A stretch of 12,933 nt of DNA from Bacillota bacterium (GTDB taxonomy: Bacteria > Bacillota > Clostridia > Lachnospirales > Lachnospiraceae): positions 1 through 12,933 of the forward strand of contig JAEZPG010000067.1 of NCBI GenBank assembly GCA_023413555.1, written 5' to 3'. Both the position numbers and the translations under genes were made by a program. Under the pieces are notes generated by a model, which was not told where the DNA came from, did not search any database, and saw only the letters and a list, made by a program, of their open reading frames with translations. Below, in pieces: positions 7,455 to 12,933 of the stretch. How positions within the stretch are numbered: position 1 is the stretch's first letter; each line of letters begins with the position of its first letter.

Positions 7455-8882
7455 ATGAAAAAAAGATTACTTATACTAATGACAACAATAATGCTTGTCT
7501 GCCTTATGGGGCTGACTGTTATGGCCGCTAGTGTTAAGAGGGGGACAACTGAAGTAAAGAGTATTGCACCAACAACTACGAATACTACCTACAGCTATTC
7601 CTTTAATCAGAACGATTCTTTCAAGGATAATTATTATGGTGTAGTGATTCCTGTAACAGTAACCTCATCTGGTTACTTGGAAGTAGTTGGAACTCTTAAT
7701 GCAGCATCAACAGAAAAGGATGTTACATTTAACTTGTATAAAGATCAGGCTTGTACTACAAAACCATCAGATAGTATTTGGTGCTGGCTTGATGAGGATG
7801 ATTTAACAGATGATGATGATGCTTACTTAGCAGCTGGAACCTATTACCTGTGCATATCATCTACACTTTATGATGATGAACCACAATTCACTAATTATGG
7901 TACATTTTCTATGAAATTTGTTAGCAATGCAGACCGTAGTCTAGCTAATAATACAACTACTTATATATCTAAGAAAGATAATGGAACCTATCTAAAAATC
8001 AGCACACCACAAGCTGGATATGTAACTGTTAAAGGAACAAAAAGTACCTATGTAAGTCTTCATAATAGTAGCAAACAAATCTTAAGTGAAGAATACAACA
8101 CATTGAGTGATGGGAATGGCTGTATGGCCACATTTGCAGTAAATAAAGGAACTTATTACATAAGAACAAAGAGCTATACAGATATCTATAACGTATCTTA
8201 TACTTTTTCCCAACAACCAACTTGGACGGCTAGCAAGTCTTATACACTAACACCAGCAGATAAAAAACAGTATATTTATGCTAAGTTTAAACCAACCAAA
8301 TCAGGGTATTTTACCTTGAATTATAGTGGCAAATATTCAGCATATATAACCCTATGTGATTCTAAGAAGAAGGCGTTGTCTGACCAAGCATATGTTAGTA
8401 ATTATTCAGGTTATAAAAGTGCAGTATTTGCGGTAAACAAGAATACTACCTACTATTTTAAAGTAAATGCAAGTACTGGTAGTAAATTTACTTTCAAAAC
8501 CGCATTTACTACTGTTTCTGAAAAGAGTGGAAGTAAGGTTAGTAAAGCTGTTTCTATTAAGAAAGGGAAGACCGCAAAAGGTTTGATTCTTCCTGGAAGT
8601 TCCACGAAAGATTATTATAAGATAGTAGTAAGTAAGGATCAAAAGGTTAGTTTAAAGTTTACTGGAAAAGCATGTACCGGGACAATTAGAATCAACGTAT
8701 ACTCAGATAGTAAGCTAAAGAGGTGGGTTGGTACAGTCTACTGTAATGGTGCTTCCTATTCTACCACAAGAAAGGTGTATACATTAGGTTCTTCAAAGTT
8801 GAGAAAAGGAACATATTATATTCAAGTGGAGAGATCTAATAGTAAAACAAATGGATATTACAGTATCCAATGGTTGAAATAA
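7455..8882 (+). CDS. Secreted protein with four beta-rich modules
   Basis: This 475-aa protein has a clear signal peptide: KKR, a hydrophobic core to about residue 21, and cleavage near Ala24 (TVMA-AS). There is no lipobox cysteine at the cleavage site, no LPXTG motif and no C-terminal helix, so it is probably released. The mature part is rich in Ser, Thr, Tyr and Lys and looks like four related beta-sandwich modules, roughly 60-157, 168-252, 260-352 and 365-474. Each carries a late GTYY-like strand (GTYYL 128, GTYYI 232, TTYYF 331, GTYYI 452). The pattern recalls the pre-peptidase C-terminal (PPC) domain. Module 1 has an acidic stretch (DEDDLTDDDD, 113-122) that could bind calcium. No catalytic motif is seen, so adhesion, carbohydrate or wall binding is more likely than enzyme activity. 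GGGAGG precedes the start by 8 nt. Confidence 0.82.
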   Translation: MKKRLLILMTTIMLVCLMGLTVMAASVKRGTTEVKSIAPTTTNTTYSYSFNQNDSFKDNYYGVVIPVTVTSSGYLEVVGTLNAASTEKDVTFNLYKDQACTTKPSDSIWCWLDEDDLTDDDDAYLAAGTYYLCISSTLYDDEPQFTNYGTFSMKFVSNADRSLANNTTTYISKKDNGTYLKISTPQAGYVTVKGTKSTYVSLHNSSKQILSEEYNTLSDGNGCMATFAVNKGTYYIRTKSYTDIYNVSYTFSQQPTWTASKSYTLTPADKKQYIYAKFKPTKSGYFTLNYSGKYSAYITLCDSKKKALSDQAYVSNYSGYKSAVFAVNKNTTYYFKVNASTGSKFTFKTAFTTVSEKSGSKVSKAVSIKKGKTAKGLILPGSSTKDYYKIVVSKDQKVSLKFTGKACTGTIRINVYSDSKLKRWVGTVYCNGASYSTTRKVYTLGSSKLRKGTYYIQVERSNSKTNGYYSIQWLK

Positions 8883-8896
8883 AAGAATGATATAAG

Positions 8897-8938
8897 AGGC
8901 GCCGGTTCTTCCGTTAGTGAGGGCTGGTGCCTTTTTTT
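8897..8938 (+). terminator. Terminator after the secreted-protein gene
   Basis: AGGCGCCGG (8897-8905) pairs with CTGGTGCCT (8924-8932), including two G-U pairs, and the arm runs into seven T (8932-8938). It lies 15 nt after the stop codon. Confidence 0.8.
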
Positions 8939-8954
8939 ATCCACAGGTTAGTCT

Positions 8955-9031
8955 TACCTTGACAAAACCTTCAGTCTAGTTATAAATAACATATTGAAAG
9001 TTAGCTAGAGAAAATGACAGGGTAGGTAAGT
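8955..9031 (+). repeat. Duplicate of the methyltransferase promoter and leader
   Basis: This 77-nt stretch aligns without gaps to 11193-11269, upstream of the intact methyltransferase gene, with about 18 mismatches in my hand alignment; most lie in the leader half. TTGACA (8959-8964) is preserved, and the -10 reads TATAAA (8981-8986) at the same 16-nt spacing. The promoter may thus still fire, although what follows is only gene debris. Confidence 0.8.
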
Positions 9032-9049
9032 CGGATTGCCTGGCCCAAA

Positions 9050-9173
9050 GGGAAATTCGCCGTGGCAATTAATATGATGCGATTATTATGGATCCTCCTT
9101 CCTATGGAAGAGGACCTAAGGGTGAAGTCTGGAAGTGGCTAAGAAGTATGGTGGCCGTTGGGAAAGTAAATAG
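9050..9173 (+). pseudogene. Methyltransferase gene remnant (three fused pieces)
   Basis: Three pieces of a gene nearly identical to the one at 11305-12168 are joined here. 9050-9135 matches 11840-11925 with 8 mismatches by hand count and holds the DPPSYGRGPKG motif region. 9136-9155 matches 12059-12078. 9156-9173 matches 12151-12168 up to the same TAG stop. The codons before residue about 179, a 133-nt block and a 72-nt block are missing. The first block also carries AAA to TAA in the codon matching Lys186 of the intact protein. The 133-nt loss runs between two TGGAAG copies, as expected for recombination at a short repeat. The remnant cannot make the enzyme. Confidence 0.9.
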
Positions 9174-9194
9174 AGATGTATGATAGGAAAGCTC

Positions 9195-9416
9195 TTTGCT
9201 GCTGTGCTTATCATTTACTATAAGCAAATCTCAGAAGGGATTGAGGATCAGGACCGTTTCCACATTATGCAAAAGGTTGGTATGACCAAGAAGGAAATCC
9301 GAAAAAGTATCAACTCCCAATTATTGACCGTGTTCTCCCTGTTCTATATCCTGGTGTACCGCATAATATCCAATGCCTATTACAAGATTGTCAGTGGAGC
9401 GGTATCAGAAAGTTGA
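9195..9416 (+). pseudogene. 3' remnant of a second BceB-type permease gene
   Basis: The frame reads FAAVLIIYYKQISEG and on to YYKIVSGAVSES, matching the C-terminus of the intact permease at 5257-7302 (residues 567-613 and 659-681). The segment matching residues 614-658, which holds one whole helix and most of the next, is replaced by one Ser, an in-frame loss of 132 nt. At DNA level it differs from the intact gene at many silent positions, so it comes from a diverged paralogue and not from a recent copy. The open frame begins at ATG 9180 inside the methyltransferase tail, with no ribosome binding site, so expression is unlikely. Confidence 0.88.
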
Positions 9417-9532
9417 GCTGGTTTTAAAATAACAGAAGATTTGCATATTACTTATCTATACGATGCAAACAGGATGCATCTGTGGAGTAAAATGTCCTTT
9501 ATGAACAGATTATAGAAGAAAAGGAGAGACTT

Positions 9533-11119
9533 ATGAAAAAATTAAGAATTACTATAGTATCAATGCTAGTTTTGGCAATTGCAGTCAGTTGTTCAGATAA
9601 GGACGTATCTTCTCGGGGCCCGGCCACTGTTACACCAACTAATGCAATTATCGCCTCACCAAAAGCCTCAACAAAGGCAGTTCCATCTGTGATACCAACC
9701 ACTACTCCAACAGCAAAGCAAGACAATAACTCAGATGGAGACAAAAATGGTAGCAATATTACTGCTAACCGCAATTTCTTTACTGTAGAGGTAACTCTGG
9801 ATACCCAAAATCATAAACTGAATGTTAAACAGGGTCTTGATTACATCAATAAAACAGGGAAAGAACTCAAGGATATCTACTTTAATCTGATACCCGATGC
9901 ATATAAGAAAAAATGTGAGGGGGTCAAGATGAACAATGTCACGATTAATGACCAAAAAGTCAAGATGACACAAGTAAAGGGAACTGTATATAAGATTGAT
10001 CTACCTTACGTTTTAGCTCCAGGACAACCTATAACGATTAATATGGAGTATGAGGAAGGTATTCCTAATATGATGAATCGTTATGGTTATCAGAAGGAGG
10101 TATATAGTTTAGGAAACTTTATCATCCAGCCTGCAGTATATGAGAAGGATGGTTGGAGCGTTCAACCATATGTAGATATGGGTGATGGTTTCTATACCGA
10201 TCTTGCGGACTATTCAGTGAAGATAGAGGCTCCTACAGGATACACTGTTGCAGCATCGGGAACAAATAACGGCACAGGTACATATACCGCTTCCAACATT
10301 CGAGACTTCGCCTTTTGTGCCAGTCCTTCGTATAAGGTTCTTAAGGAAGAGTGTGAGGGAATCCAGATTGCAGTCTACTATATGGATGGTATTCCTGAAA
10401 CAGCAAAACGGGCAATGGAAACAGCTCAAAAATCACTTAAACTTTACAATAAGACCTTTGGAAAATATCCTTATGAGAACTTAAGTGTAGTATTTAGCTT
10501 TATGGCAGACGGTGTAGGTGGTATGGAGTATCCATCACTTATTATGCTATCCACTGCCAATAATATTGATAACTTAGAAGAAATGGGAATAGATACCTCA
10601 GATAAGTCATTCATGGAAAGCGTTTTAGGAACATGTGACAGAATTGTCTGTCATGAAATTGCACATCAATGGTTTTATGCTGTCGTCGGTAATAATCAGG
10701 TATCAAGTCCTTGGTTGGATGAGGGCTTATGTCGATTCTCTGAATATCTGTATCAGAAAGAGTATAAACCAGCCAATGTGGATGAAAGGAATCCATTAAC
10801 CGTAGATTATTTTAAACGTGCATACAAAGAAATTTCTGAAAAAGGAACAAGTGAAGAAACCTTTTACAAGAAAGTAAAGTTAGATAAATCTATTTACTAT
10901 TATGATAAACGAGATCCCAGTGAATATGGTGCACTATACACAAAAGGAGGAAGTCTCATCTACAAGATGGAGGAGAAAATGGGAGAGAAAGCATTCTCAA
11001 AGGCATTAAAAGAGTATGTTAAGAAATTCTCAGATAGTTTTGTAACGACAGAGAGTTTTAAAGAATTTTGGAATAGCAAGACTGATTTTTCAGATCTGTT
11101 CAAGTTGTATTTCAAATAA
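9533..11119 (+). CDS. M1-family metallopeptidase, predicted lipoprotein
   Basis: This 528-aa protein has a lipoprotein-type signal (KKLR, hydrophobic core, AVSC with Cys20), then a spacer of about 55 residues rich in Ser, Thr, Pro and Lys, so the enzyme should sit on the outer face of the membrane. The body resembles M1 (gluzincin) aminopeptidases: an N-terminal beta domain (about 80-270), the substrate motif GGMEYPS (329-335; GAMEN in classical members), the zinc motif HEIAH (374-378) with Glu397 in WLDEGL as third ligand, and Tyr469 in YTKGG as candidate catalytic tyrosine. It is shorter than typical M1 enzymes and has no large C-terminal domain. AAGGAG lies shortly upstream of ATG 9533. 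No good promoter was found in 9417-9532, which holds only a weak inverted repeat (TTTGCAT 9440, ATGCAAA 9463). A role in peptide trimming for nutrition or peptide defence is inferred. Confidence 0.87.
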   Translation: MKKLRITIVSMLVLAIAVSCSDKDVSSRGPATVTPTNAIIASPKASTKAVPSVIPTTTPTAKQDNNSDGDKNGSNITANRNFFTVEVTLDTQNHKLNVKQGLDYINKTGKELKDIYFNLIPDAYKKKCEGVKMNNVTINDQKVKMTQVKGTVYKIDLPYVLAPGQPITINMEYEEGIPNMMNRYGYQKEVYSLGNFIIQPAVYEKDGWSVQPYVDMGDGFYTDLADYSVKIEAPTGYTVAASGTNNGTGTYTASNIRDFAFCASPSYKVLKEECEGIQIAVYYMDGIPETAKRAMETAQKSLKLYNKTFGKYPYENLSVVFSFMADGVGGMEYPSLIMLSTANNIDNLEEMGIDTSDKSFMESVLGTCDRIVCHEIAHQWFYAVVGNNQVSSPWLDEGLCRFSEYLYQKEYKPANVDERNPLTVDYFKRAYKEISEKGTSEETFYKKVKLDKSIYYYDKRDPSEYGALYTKGGSLIYKMEEKMGEKAFSKALKEYVKKFSDSFVTTESFKEFWNSKTDFSDLFKLYFK

Positions 11120-11143
11120 AAGTATATTAGTTTCCTATGTTTG

Positions 11144-11192
11144 GGGGCTGTTGTTCTGTTGGGTTATAGTAGACCAACGGGGCGACAGCCCC
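11144..11192. other. Long stem after the peptidase gene, no T-run
   Basis: Positions 11144-11162 pair with 11174-11192 over 19 continuous base pairs, counting four G-U pairs, around an 11-nt loop. It lies 24 nt after the peptidase stop, where a terminator is expected, but is followed by TACC rather than T. The -35 box of the methyltransferase gene begins 4 nt later. It may work as a weak terminator, an RNA 3'-end stabiliser or an insulator. Confidence 0.65.
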
Positions 11193-11196
11193 TACC

Positions 11197-11224
11197 TTGA
11201 CAAAACCCTCAGTCTGGCTATAAT
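11197..11224 (+). promoter_or_regulatory. SigA-type promoter of the methyltransferase gene
   Basis: TTGACA (11197-11202) and TATAAT (11219-11224) are exact consensus hexamers with 16-nt spacing. Transcription would start near 11231, leaving a leader of about 75 nt that contains a perfect hairpin. The same element is duplicated at 8959-8986. Confidence 0.8.
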
Positions 11225-11261
11225 GAACATATTGAGAATTAATCTAAGAAAGTGTTGGAAC

Positions 11262-11279
11262 AGGTAAGTTTGCTTACCT
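11262..11279 (+). promoter_or_regulatory. Leader hairpin of the methyltransferase gene
   Basis: AGGTAAG (11262-11268), loop TTTG, CTTACCT (11273-11279) forms a perfect 7-bp hairpin in the 5' leader, 25 nt before the start codon. There is no T-run, so it is not a terminator. In the duplicate at 8955 the left arm is present and the right arm is lost. Confidence 0.45.
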
Positions 11280-11304
11280 TCCAGGAATAGAAAGAGAGAA
11301 TGTT

Positions 11305-12168
11305 ATGTGGATTGCTGATGGATGGAAAGATTATGAGGTAATAGATTGTTCTGCCGGAGAAAAAGTAGAACGTTGGGGAAATTATATTCTGGTTCGGCCA
11401 GATCCGCAGGTGATCTGGAATACACCAAAGGAGAATAAGGCATGGAGGAAGAAAAATGGTCACTACCACAGAAGCTCTAAGGGTGGCGGTGAATGGGAAT
11501 TCTTTGACCTTCCGAAAAGCTGGACTATTAACTATAGAGAATTGACTTTTAATCTGCAGCCCTTTAGCTTTAAGCATACAGGGCTTTTCCCGGAACAAGC
11601 AACAAACTGGGACTGGTTTAGTAAAAAGATTAAAGAAGCTGGCCGACCAATTAAAGTATTAAATTTATTTGCCTACACTGGTGGTGCCACTCTGGCAGCA
11701 GCTAAAGCAGGAGCAAGTGTGACTCATGTAGATGCTTCAAAGGGTATGGTAACCTGGGCCAAAGAAAATGCTGCCAGCTCCGGTCTTCAGGATGCTCCAA
11801 TTCGATGGATAGTAGATGACTGTGTGAAATTTGTTCAACGGGAAATTCGCCGTGGCAATAAATATGATGCAATTATTATGGATCCTCCTTCCTATGGAAG
11901 AGGTCCAAAAGGTGAGATATGGAAGATTGAAGAATCTATCCACGAATTTGTGAAGCTTTGTGTGGAAGTATTGTCTGAGGAACCACTATTCTACCTGATT
12001 AACTCCTATACAACAGGATTACAGCCAGCGGTATTAGCTTATATGTTAAATCTGGAAGTGGCTAAGAAGTATGGTGGCCATGTAGATGCCCAGGAAATCG
12101 GTCTTCCTGTGTCAGACAATGGATATGTACTTCCTTGTGGTGCCTCAGGTCGTTGGGAAAGTAAATAG
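11305..12168 (+). CDS. Class I SAM-dependent methyltransferase, RlmI-like
   Basis: This 287-aa cytoplasmic enzyme belongs to the group of rRNA-type methyltransferases near RlmI and RlmK. A beta-rich N-terminal part (about 1-105, with RPDPQVIW) is followed by a Rossmann domain: motif I LNLFAYTGGAT (119-129), the acidic end of strand 2 at Asp143 (HVDAS), Asp171-Asp172 after strand 3, and motif IV DPPSYGRGPKG (193-203). It is about 100 residues shorter than RlmI because the N-terminal PUA domain is absent. Where RlmI has a catalytic Cys in SCS, this protein reads NSYTTG (233-238), so cytosine-C5 methylation by that chemistry is doubtful; the target is unknown. The ribosome binding site is weak (AGAGAG before ATG 11305). 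A broken second copy lies at 9050-9173. Upstream are its own promoter and leader hairpin, downstream the terminator at 12285. Confidence 0.88.
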   Translation: MWIADGWKDYEVIDCSAGEKVERWGNYILVRPDPQVIWNTPKENKAWRKKNGHYHRSSKGGGEWEFFDLPKSWTINYRELTFNLQPFSFKHTGLFPEQATNWDWFSKKIKEAGRPIKVLNLFAYTGGATLAAAKAGASVTHVDASKGMVTWAKENAASSGLQDAPIRWIVDDCVKFVQREIRRGNKYDAIIMDPPSYGRGPKGEIWKIEESIHEFVKLCVEVLSEEPLFYLINSYTTGLQPAVLAYMLNLEVAKKYGGHVDAQEIGLPVSDNGYVLPCGASGRWESK

Positions 12169-12284
12169 AGAATTATGATAGGATGATAGATTATTACTGG
12201 AATAGTGAAGTGAAAAAATTTGCCAACGGAGAAAAGGCAAAAGAAGTAGAGTAGTTGTTACCTATTATATTATATCATATTACA

Positions 12285-12330
12285 AAAACCCATATCCTGT
12301 AATCAATATATTGGGATGTGGGTTTTAGTT
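12285..12330. terminator. Terminator after the methyltransferase gene
   Basis: AAAACCCATATCC (12285-12297) pairs with GGATGTGGGTTTT (12314-12326) over 13 bp with one wobble. The A-run on the left and T-run on the right allow it to work in both directions. It isolates the following ribosomal operon from the upstream genes. Confidence 0.85.
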
Positions 12331-12472
12331 TCTTCTATATATAAGTGTATCTCCATCAGTTTTATTTCATTTACATATAAATGACAAAAATAACAAACAC
12401 TATACCTGTTGCCAATTTTGAGAAAACATTGCAAACACGCATATTTTCAATAAAAACTAATAAAAAAAGTTC
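12331..12472. other. AT-rich spacer before the rpsJ promoter
   Basis: This spacer lies between the terminator and the rpsJ promoter. It has several A-runs shortly upstream of the -35 box, which could act as an UP-like element for a strong ribosomal-protein promoter. No open frame or repeat was seen. Together with the leader it forms the long gene-free stretch 12169-12746. Confidence 0.4.
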
Positions 12473-12501
12473 TTGCATTAAAAAAAATATTGTTGTATAA
12501 T
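12473..12501 (+). promoter_or_regulatory. Promoter of the S10 ribosomal protein operon
   Basis: TTGCAT (12473-12478) and TATAAT (12496-12501) are separated by 17 nt, and the spacer is very A-rich. Transcription should start near 12508, which leaves an untranslated leader of about 240 nt before rpsJ. Confidence 0.8.
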
Positions 12502-12507
12502 AACTAA

Positions 12508-12746
12508 TGTTGTGACATTGATAGCGTTGAAGCGTGAGGTTGCCACTACAAGCTAGTGGGTTTTCCGTGGAGCGAATGTCAAGTTATGAAACTGGCGACA
12601 AGTCACTGTACAATTAACTTAAGAACTACATGAGATATGTAGAGACGTGTGGATTTTAAAAGAGTGCTTTTAAGACACACACGGAAGAGTGTACAGTCAC
12701 CGCTTGTCGTACTGCTATTAAGTGCGAAAAGGAGGCGACTTTTTTT
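12508..12746 (+). promoter_or_regulatory. Structured leader RNA of the S10 operon
   Basis: The leader can fold into several helices. Helix 1: TGACATT (12513-12519) with AATGTCA (12575-12581), enclosing the hairpin CCACTA/TAGTGG (12543-12559). Helix 2: 12596-12612 with 12690-12709, containing ACTGTACA/TGTACAGT and CGACAA/TTGTCG with a small bulge. Inside helix 2 lie CTACAT/ATGTAG (12626-12642) and a long hairpin 12646-12683 (CGTGTG and TTAAAAG with their partners). GGCGAC occurs both in the left arm of helix 2 (12595-12600) and directly after the ribosome binding site (12734-12739, before eight T), so GTCG at 12706-12709 could pair with either. Such a choice would suit autoregulation by a ribosomal protein, as known for L4 and the E. 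coli S10 leader; the mechanism here is inferred. Confidence 0.65.
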
Positions 12747-12933
12747 ATGGCAAGTCAAGTAATGAGAATTACACTTAAAGCTTATGATCATCAGTTAATC
12801 GATCAATCAGCTGGAAAAATCATTGAAACAGTTAAGAAAACAGGTTCTAAGGTGAGCGGACCAGTGCCACTACCTACTAAGAAGGAAGTTGTTACAATCT
12901 TAAGAGCTGTTCATAAGTACAAAGATTCCAGAG
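12747..12933 (+). CDS. rpsJ: 30S ribosomal protein S10 (partial, runs off right edge)
   Basis: The first 62 codons are present. The sequence contains the highly conserved S10 features MRITLKAYDH (residues 6-15), ETVKKTG (27-33), SGPVPLPT (37-44) and HKYKDSR (56-62). S10 is part of the 30S head and also the NusE partner in transcription antitermination. GGAGG (12731-12735) precedes ATG 12747 by 11 nt, a rather long spacing filled by a T-run. It is normally the first gene of the S10-spc operon, so further ribosomal genes should follow to the right. Confidence 0.97.
   Translation, partial: MASQVMRITLKAYDHQLIDQSAGKIIETVKKTGSKVSGPVPLPTKKEVVTILRAVHKYKDSR

Noticed and set aside
8955..9416. Scar as a transposon or insertion sequence remnant
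   Set aside because: No terminal inverted repeats, target duplications or transposase-like frames were found; all parts are explained by two ordinary genes.
9440..9469. TTTGCAT/ATGCAAA inverted repeat before the peptidase gene
   Set aside because: Seven-base arms with a 16-nt spacer in AT-rich DNA are expected by chance, and no promoter boxes are placed sensibly around it.
11239..11598. Open frame of 119 codons on the minus strand
   Set aside because: It mirrors the N-terminal part of the methyltransferase gene and has low-complexity, unconvincing protein content.
12183..12254. ORF of 23 codons after the methyltransferase gene
   Set aside because: It is very short, has only a poor AGG as ribosome binding site, and no hallmark of a known small protein.

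Overview
The window looks like chromosome from a low-GC, Gram-positive Clostridia, most likely Lachnospiraceae. It is AT-rich, the protein genes I checked have purine-rich Shine-Dalgarno sequences, several promoters are close to the SigA consensus, and terminators are hairpins followed by T-runs. The right edge enters the start of rpsJ (S10), normally the first gene of the S10-spc ribosomal protein cluster. Family and genus are inferred from style and protein resemblance only; no search was possible.

Left part (1-1950): the last 20 codons of an upstream gene, a strong inverted repeat, a doubtful 40-codon ORF, an HSL-type esterase with its own near-perfect promoter and terminator, and a small membrane-anchored gene broken by a 2-nt frameshift.

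Centre (2053-7302): a peptide-antibiotic sensing and detoxification module of the Bce type. It has an OmpR-family response regulator, a short intramembrane-sensing histidine kinase, an ABC ATPase and a 10-helix FtsX-type permease with a large extracellular domain. A dienelactone-hydrolase-like gene sits between the kinase and the transporter. A perfect CTTACA-N4-TGTAAG inverted repeat, the known BceR-type operator pattern, lies upstream of the ATPase gene. The expected circuit is: BceB-type permease and kinase sense the drug, the regulator is phosphorylated, and it activates the transporter promoter at 4388-4463.

Right-centre (7455-11119): a secreted protein made of four beta-rich modules, then a 480-bp scar, then an M1-family metallopeptidase lipoprotein. 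The scar holds a duplicated promoter and leader, three short pieces of a methyltransferase gene, and the 3' end of a second bceB-like permease gene with an internal deletion.

Right part (11144-12933): the intact methyltransferase (RlmI-like fold, without the N-terminal PUA domain and apparently without the RlmI-type catalytic cysteine), a strong terminator, and a promoter with a roughly 240-nt structured leader in front of rpsJ.

The most unusual items are the mosaic scar at 8955-9416, the Bce module split by a hydrolase gene with a terminator, operator and promoter packed between them, and the structured rpsJ leader. I did not find a clearly new biological system. No tRNA, rRNA, CRISPR array or intact insertion sequence was seen.
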